Source: Chloroflexi bacterium HGW-Chloroflexi-3
GTDB lineage: Bacteria; Chloroflexota; Anaerolineae; Anaerolineales; Anaerolineaceae
Reading direction: 5' to 3'
Assembly (NCBI GenBank): GCA_002842045.1
Contig: PHBX01000002.1
Coordinates: 124,001 to 188,000 of the forward strand
Length of the DNA: 64,000 nucleotides
The notes beneath the pieces are model-generated. The model was not told where the DNA came from. It did no database searches and saw only the letters and a list, made by a program, of their open reading frames with translations. The position numbers were made by a program, and so were the translations under genes. Below are positions 60,656 through 64,000 of the stretch, in pieces. Each line of letters opens with the position of its first letter. Within the stretch, counting starts at the first letter, position 1.

Positions 60656-61669
60656 ATGAAACATTTTTCAATTGTCTCAATTCTGGTTATTTTGCTTACG
60701 GTAATCGTTTATTTCTTTTTACAAGCAGTAGGATTACTTCCAACTCAAGCAAGTTCCCAGGCGATTATTATTGATCAATTGTTTGATATACACATAGGGA
60801 TTATTGCTTTTCTGTTTTCATTAATTGTTGTTTTTATTGGATACAGTCTTATCGTATTTCGGAGAAACAAACAAATGCCTGATGAGGAGGGTCAACACAT
60901 AACAGGATCCTCCAAATTGGAGATTGTTTGGACACTTGTTCCCCTGGCTGTTGTAATTTTTATCTCCTACCTGGGAGCTATTTCATTAGCTGAAACAAGG
61001 AAAATTGATCCACAGGCGTTGGATATAAAAGTCACGGGTGGCCAATGGTATTGGTCCTTTGATTACCCGGATTATGGGATTACCTCGGATGTTTTATATC
61101 TTCCGGTAGGCAGGCAGGTAAAGCTTTCACTTACATCCATGGACGTGATCCATTCTTTTTGGGTACCAGAGTTTCGTGTAAAACAAGATGTCCTACCAGG
61201 TGAAAATCTGGTAAAAGAGCTTCGATTTACACCCATAGAAACCGGTGATTTTATGGTTTTATGTGCAGAATTATGCGGTGGAGCACATGCATATATGAAT
61301 AGTCCAGTCAAGGTTGTTACAGATGGAGAATTCCAGGACTGGATTGATGAAGAATTAGGCAATTTTCCACAAGACCCTGAGAGTTTAGGCGAAAGATTAG
61401 CCAAGAACAATGGATGCTTTGGGTGTCATTCAGTAGATGGAAAAGATGGGGTAGGTCCTACCTGGAAGGGACTTTATCGCAGTGAGAAAACTCTGGTAAG
61501 TGGAGAAAAAATTGTTGTGGGTGAAGATTATCTTTATAATGCGATTGTAAATCCAAATAGTCAGATTGTTTTGGGCTATCCGGCAAATGTCATGGCACAA
61601 AATTACGGTGAATTATTCACTGATGAAGAAATAAACAACATGATTACATTTATCAAATCATTGGAATAA
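60656..61669 (+). CDS. coxB: Cytochrome c oxidase subunit II with C-terminal cytochrome c (caa3 type)
   Basis: 337 residues. Two membrane helices (about 8-28 and 45-68) precede the CuA cupredoxin domain, whose ligands are readable: His in DVIHSFW, then Cys203, Cys207, His211 and Met214. A cytochrome c domain follows, with CFGCH at 254-258. The fused haem makes it caa3-type, able to take electrons directly from the lipoprotein cytochrome. TTGGAGG precedes the ATG. coxA follows after 13 bases. Confidence 0.96.
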   Translation: MKHFSIVSILVILLTVIVYFFLQAVGLLPTQASSQAIIIDQLFDIHIGIIAFLFSLIVVFIGYSLIVFRRNKQMPDEEGQHITGSSKLEIVWTLVPLAVVIFISYLGAISLAETRKIDPQALDIKVTGGQWYWSFDYPDYGITSDVLYLPVGRQVKLSLTSMDVIHSFWVPEFRVKQDVLPGENLVKELRFTPIETGDFMVLCAELCGGAHAYMNSPVKVVTDGEFQDWIDEELGNFPQDPESLGERLAKNNGCFGCHSVDGKDGVGPTWKGLYRSEKTLVSGEKIVVGEDYLYNAIVNPNSQIVLGYPANVMAQNYGELFTDEEINNMITFIKSLE

Positions 61670-61682
61670 GGCGAGAAGGACT

Positions 61683-63542
61683 ATGAAGATGAATTTATCT
61701 GGGATTGTTAAAGGGATTTTATTCCAAATCGTAGGGTCGTTTATTGGCGCTGGAATTATGGGGGGCATTCGAGCTTTAATGGGATTGCCATGGAAAACCG
61801 AACCTGCCATTGTGCTGGGAGGTCTTGTTGGTGCGATTGCATTTATGGTAGGTGTCGGTGCTTTTAAAGACTGGTGGAAAATGGCACTGGGTGAAGAAGT
61901 AACGGAAGCCAGCGAAGTAGTAGGCAAACAAGGATTGAGTAGGTATTTTGGATTCAGTCTTGATCACAAAGTAATTGGTATTCAGTACGGAATCCTCTCA
62001 ATGGTTCTTTTAGTATTGGGGGGCTCGTTAGCATTAATTTTCCGGGTTGAATTAGCCCAATCTGGATTACAGCTTTTAAATTTTGTTCAATTTAATACTC
62101 TGGTTGGTTTACATGGAATGGTACTGATTGCTTCAATATTAATGGGAATCGCTGCGATGAGTAATTATGTGGTCCCCTTATTAATTGGTGCTGAAGACAT
62201 GGCATTTCCAAGGTTAAATGCTTTTTCATTTTGGATTGCCGTCCCTGCGTCAATCATATTAATGAGCTCCATGTTTTTTGGCGGTTTTGAAACTGGATGG
62301 ACTGCTTATCCACCGTTAAGTGTGCGTGGACCAATGGGTATTCAAATGTTCTTTTTAGGTGTTTTTATCGTTGGATACTCTTCAATTTTGGGAGCGTTGA
62401 ACCTGATTGCAACAATATTAACCATGCGAACCAAGGGTATGGGATTGTTTAAAATGCCTATTTTTGCCTGGTCAGTTCTGGCAACTTCCATAATCTCGTT
62501 GACAGCTACTCAATTGATCGGCCTTTCTTTCCAATTAGTCATGTTTGAGAGATTGTTCGGAATGAGTTTCTTTACTCCTTCAGATGGAGGTAATCCCATT
62601 CTTTTCCAACATTTGTTCTGGTTTTATTCACATCCTGCTGTATACATTTTTGTCTTACCAGGATTGGGAATAATCAGTGAGTTATTGCCAGTTTTTGTGC
62701 GTAAACCATTATTTGGATACAAATGGGTGGCTATGTCCTCCATGGGGATCGCTCTGACAGGATTCCTGGTATGGGGTCACCATATGTTTACTGCAGGTAT
62801 CGAAGAATATCTCAGGGTCCCGTTTATGTATAGCACATTATTGGTTGCGGTACCTACCGGTGTGAAATTCTTTAGTTGGGTGGCAACCATTTGGCAAGGA
62901 AAAGCAAGATTTCCAGTACCAATGTTATTTGTACTTGGTGGGATTATTGTGTTTTTATTGGGTGGATTAACAGGTCCGCCAAACGGTACTGTATCCACCG
63001 ATTTGCATTTACATGATACTTACTATATTGTCGGTCATTTCCACAATACCATGTTTGGTGGATTCATATTCCCAATTTTTGCTGCCATTTACTACTGGTA
63101 TCCAAAGATTACCGGGAGAAGAATGAGTGAGACCTTGGGGAAAATTCATTTCTACCTCATGACACCGTCCTTTTTCCTGATGACATTTGGACAGATGAGA
63201 ATAGGCCTCTTGGGAATGCGTCGAAGAATTGCGGATTATGACCCAGCCATGGGATTTGATTTTACCCAATTGCTCATCACGATTGGTGGATATCTCATCG
63301 CTATATCAATTCTTGTATTTTTCTACAACCTTATCGTCAGTGCCAAAAAAGGGGAATCTGCAACTGGAAATATATGGAATTCCCGTTCACCTGAATGGGA
63401 TATTTTACCTTCTCCCGCACCAGTTCACAATTATGCAGGCATTCACTTCAATGTTGTCGGTGAACCATACGATTACGGTTTAATTGGAAGTAAATATGTT
63501 GAATTGGCACAGGGTATACATCAGAGAGAGGAGAGTGATTAA
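61683..63542 (+). CDS. coxA: Cytochrome c oxidase subunit I, A2-type, with N-terminal extension
   Basis: 619 residues. The haem-copper core has haem a His144, CuB His317, His366 and His367, the cross-linked Tyr321 (HPAVY), haem a3 His452 and haem a His454. The D-channel residues N161 and D172 (NYVVPLLIGAED) and the K-channel Lys395 are retained. In place of the A1-type Glu there is Tyr315-Ser316 (YSHP), the A2 signature. About 90 residues with two extra helices precede the normal start. AAGGA lies three bases before the ATG at 61683, or nine before ATG 61689. It overlaps coxD by one base. Confidence 0.96.
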   Translation: MKMNLSGIVKGILFQIVGSFIGAGIMGGIRALMGLPWKTEPAIVLGGLVGAIAFMVGVGAFKDWWKMALGEEVTEASEVVGKQGLSRYFGFSLDHKVIGIQYGILSMVLLVLGGSLALIFRVELAQSGLQLLNFVQFNTLVGLHGMVLIASILMGIAAMSNYVVPLLIGAEDMAFPRLNAFSFWIAVPASIILMSSMFFGGFETGWTAYPPLSVRGPMGIQMFFLGVFIVGYSSILGALNLIATILTMRTKGMGLFKMPIFAWSVLATSIISLTATQLIGLSFQLVMFERLFGMSFFTPSDGGNPILFQHLFWFYSHPAVYIFVLPGLGIISELLPVFVRKPLFGYKWVAMSSMGIALTGFLVWGHHMFTAGIEEYLRVPFMYSTLLVAVPTGVKFFSWVATIWQGKARFPVPMLFVLGGIIVFLLGGLTGPPNGTVSTDLHLHDTYYIVGHFHNTMFGGFIFPIFAAIYYWYPKITGRRMSETLGKIHFYLMTPSFFLMTFGQMRIGLLGMRRRIADYDPAMGFDFTQLLITIGGYLIAISILVFFYNLIVSAKKGESATGNIWNSRSPEWDILPSPAPVHNYAGIHFNVVGEPYDYGLIGSKYVELAQGIHQREESD

Positions 63543-63745
63543 TGACTAAATTATCACCATTAAAACGTGGAGTTGTTGTATTTTTAATACTCGGAGTATT
63601 AACCGCCATAGAATATTATCTTGGTGTCAATGATGTTCCTACTATATTGTTATGGGCAATTGCAATAATAAAATTGTTATTGGTATTGCAATATTTTATG
63701 CACATAAACAGGGTCATCAATCCAAATAAGGGAGGTCATGAATGA
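63542..63745 (+). CDS. Cytochrome c oxidase subunit IV-like small membrane protein
   Basis: 67 residues with two membrane helices (about 9-27 and 32-52) and the YFMHINRV ending seen in small subunit IV (CtaF/CoxD-type) proteins. Start and stop overlap the neighbouring genes (TAATG with coxA, ATGA with coxC), so it is a structural part of the operon. Its role is assembly or stability of the caa3 complex. Confidence 0.85.
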   Translation: MTKLSPLKRGVVVFLILGVLTAIEYYLGVNDVPTILLWAIAIIKLLLVLQYFMHINRVINPNKGGHE

Positions 63746-64000
63746 GTTCAATCAATAATGCGATAGTCAGTTATCAACAAAAGCTTGCAATCAACCGATT
63801 AGGATTATGGTTATTTTTTGCATCTGATGCATTCATGTTTGGCGGGTTACTAGTTGCTAGATTCTATCTTTTAGGTAATAAAAACCTGAATTTAGACCAA
63901 ACACTTGGATTATTGGTTACTTCCATTTTATTGATCAGTAGCTTTTTTATGAACAGGGCTGAAGTTATGGTCTCTGAGGGGAATCATAAGGGTTTTATCA
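63742..64000 (+). CDS. coxC: Cytochrome c oxidase subunit III (partial, runs off right edge)
   Basis: 86 codons are visible. The sequence LGLWLFFASDAFMFGGLLVARFYL (first half LGLWLFFASDAFMFGG) is the conserved first helix of subunit III, and a second helix follows at about residues 56-72. GGGAGG is six bases before the ATG, which overlaps the coxD stop. The rest of the gene lies outside the window. Confidence 0.92.
   Translation, partial: MSSINNAIVSYQQKLAINRLGLWLFFASDAFMFGGLLVARFYLLGNKNLNLDQTLGLLVTSILLISSFFMNRAEVMVSEGNHKGFI

Overview
The window is AT-rich bacterial chromosome, densely packed with genes. It shows no phage, insertion sequence, CRISPR array or rRNA. The gene set suggests an aerobic or facultative member of the Chloroflexota, probably Anaerolineae. 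Supporting features are Thr-Pro repeat surface proteins, a MoeA fused to a periplasmic-binding-like domain, paired FemAB-like transferases in an exopolysaccharide locus, an A2-type caa3 oxidase with an extended subunit I, and low use of strong -35 boxes. This placement is inference from gene content; no marker gene was compared.

Layout. 1-6.8 kb is a divergent phosphate locus: CHAD protein, phoU and pstB1 leftward; pstS-pstC-pstA-pstB2 rightward, with 11-bp-periodic Pho-box-like arrays facing both ways. 6.8-11.1 kb holds prfA-prmC-tsaC, two small membrane proteins and a PfkB kinase. 11.2-16.9 kb holds a TgpA-like transglutaminase, a PAP2 phosphatase, a YtxH-like protein and an anchored metalloprotease. 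17-24.6 kb is leftward: a five-gene cluster (M24 peptidase, esterase, MFS, metallo-beta-lactamase fold, GT87-like) and a three-gene ABC exporter. Two tRNA-Ala genes with a textbook promoter lie at 24.8-25.0 kb.

25.1-39.2 kb holds a creatininase-like gene, cydDC, recX-rny behind a long leader, a dehydrogenase/Gfo-Idh fusion, a PhoP/PhoR-like two-component pair, and cydAB preceded by a close match to the Rex operator. 39.2-46.2 kb is ridA followed by an exopolysaccharide cluster (GT2, polyprenyl-phosphate sugar transferase, CapD-like epimerase, two FemAB-like transferases). 46.2-52.5 kb carries a membrane Ser/Thr kinase with a beta-propeller, a Thr/Pro-repeat protein and a coupled pair of SPFH-like membrane proteins. 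52.6-58.8 kb has proline dehydrogenase, a UbiA-like membrane protein, two MoeA genes, a peroxiredoxin and a four-cysteine Rrf2 regulator. 59-64 kb has a lipoprotein cytochrome c, a LuxR-type response regulator, a degenerate receiver protein and the start of a caa3 operon (coxB-A-D-C).

How it fits together. Phosphate sensing (pst, phoU, the PhoP/PhoR-like pair, possible polyphosphate binding by CHAD) and respiration (bd oxidase, its CydDC assembly transporter, caa3 oxidase, cytochrome c, a possible Rex site and an Fe-S-type Rrf2) dominate. Several genes lack a Shine-Dalgarno sequence and have a TANNNT element 6-7 bases before the start codon, the geometry of leaderless transcripts; several others use TTG starts behind good Shine-Dalgarno sequences.
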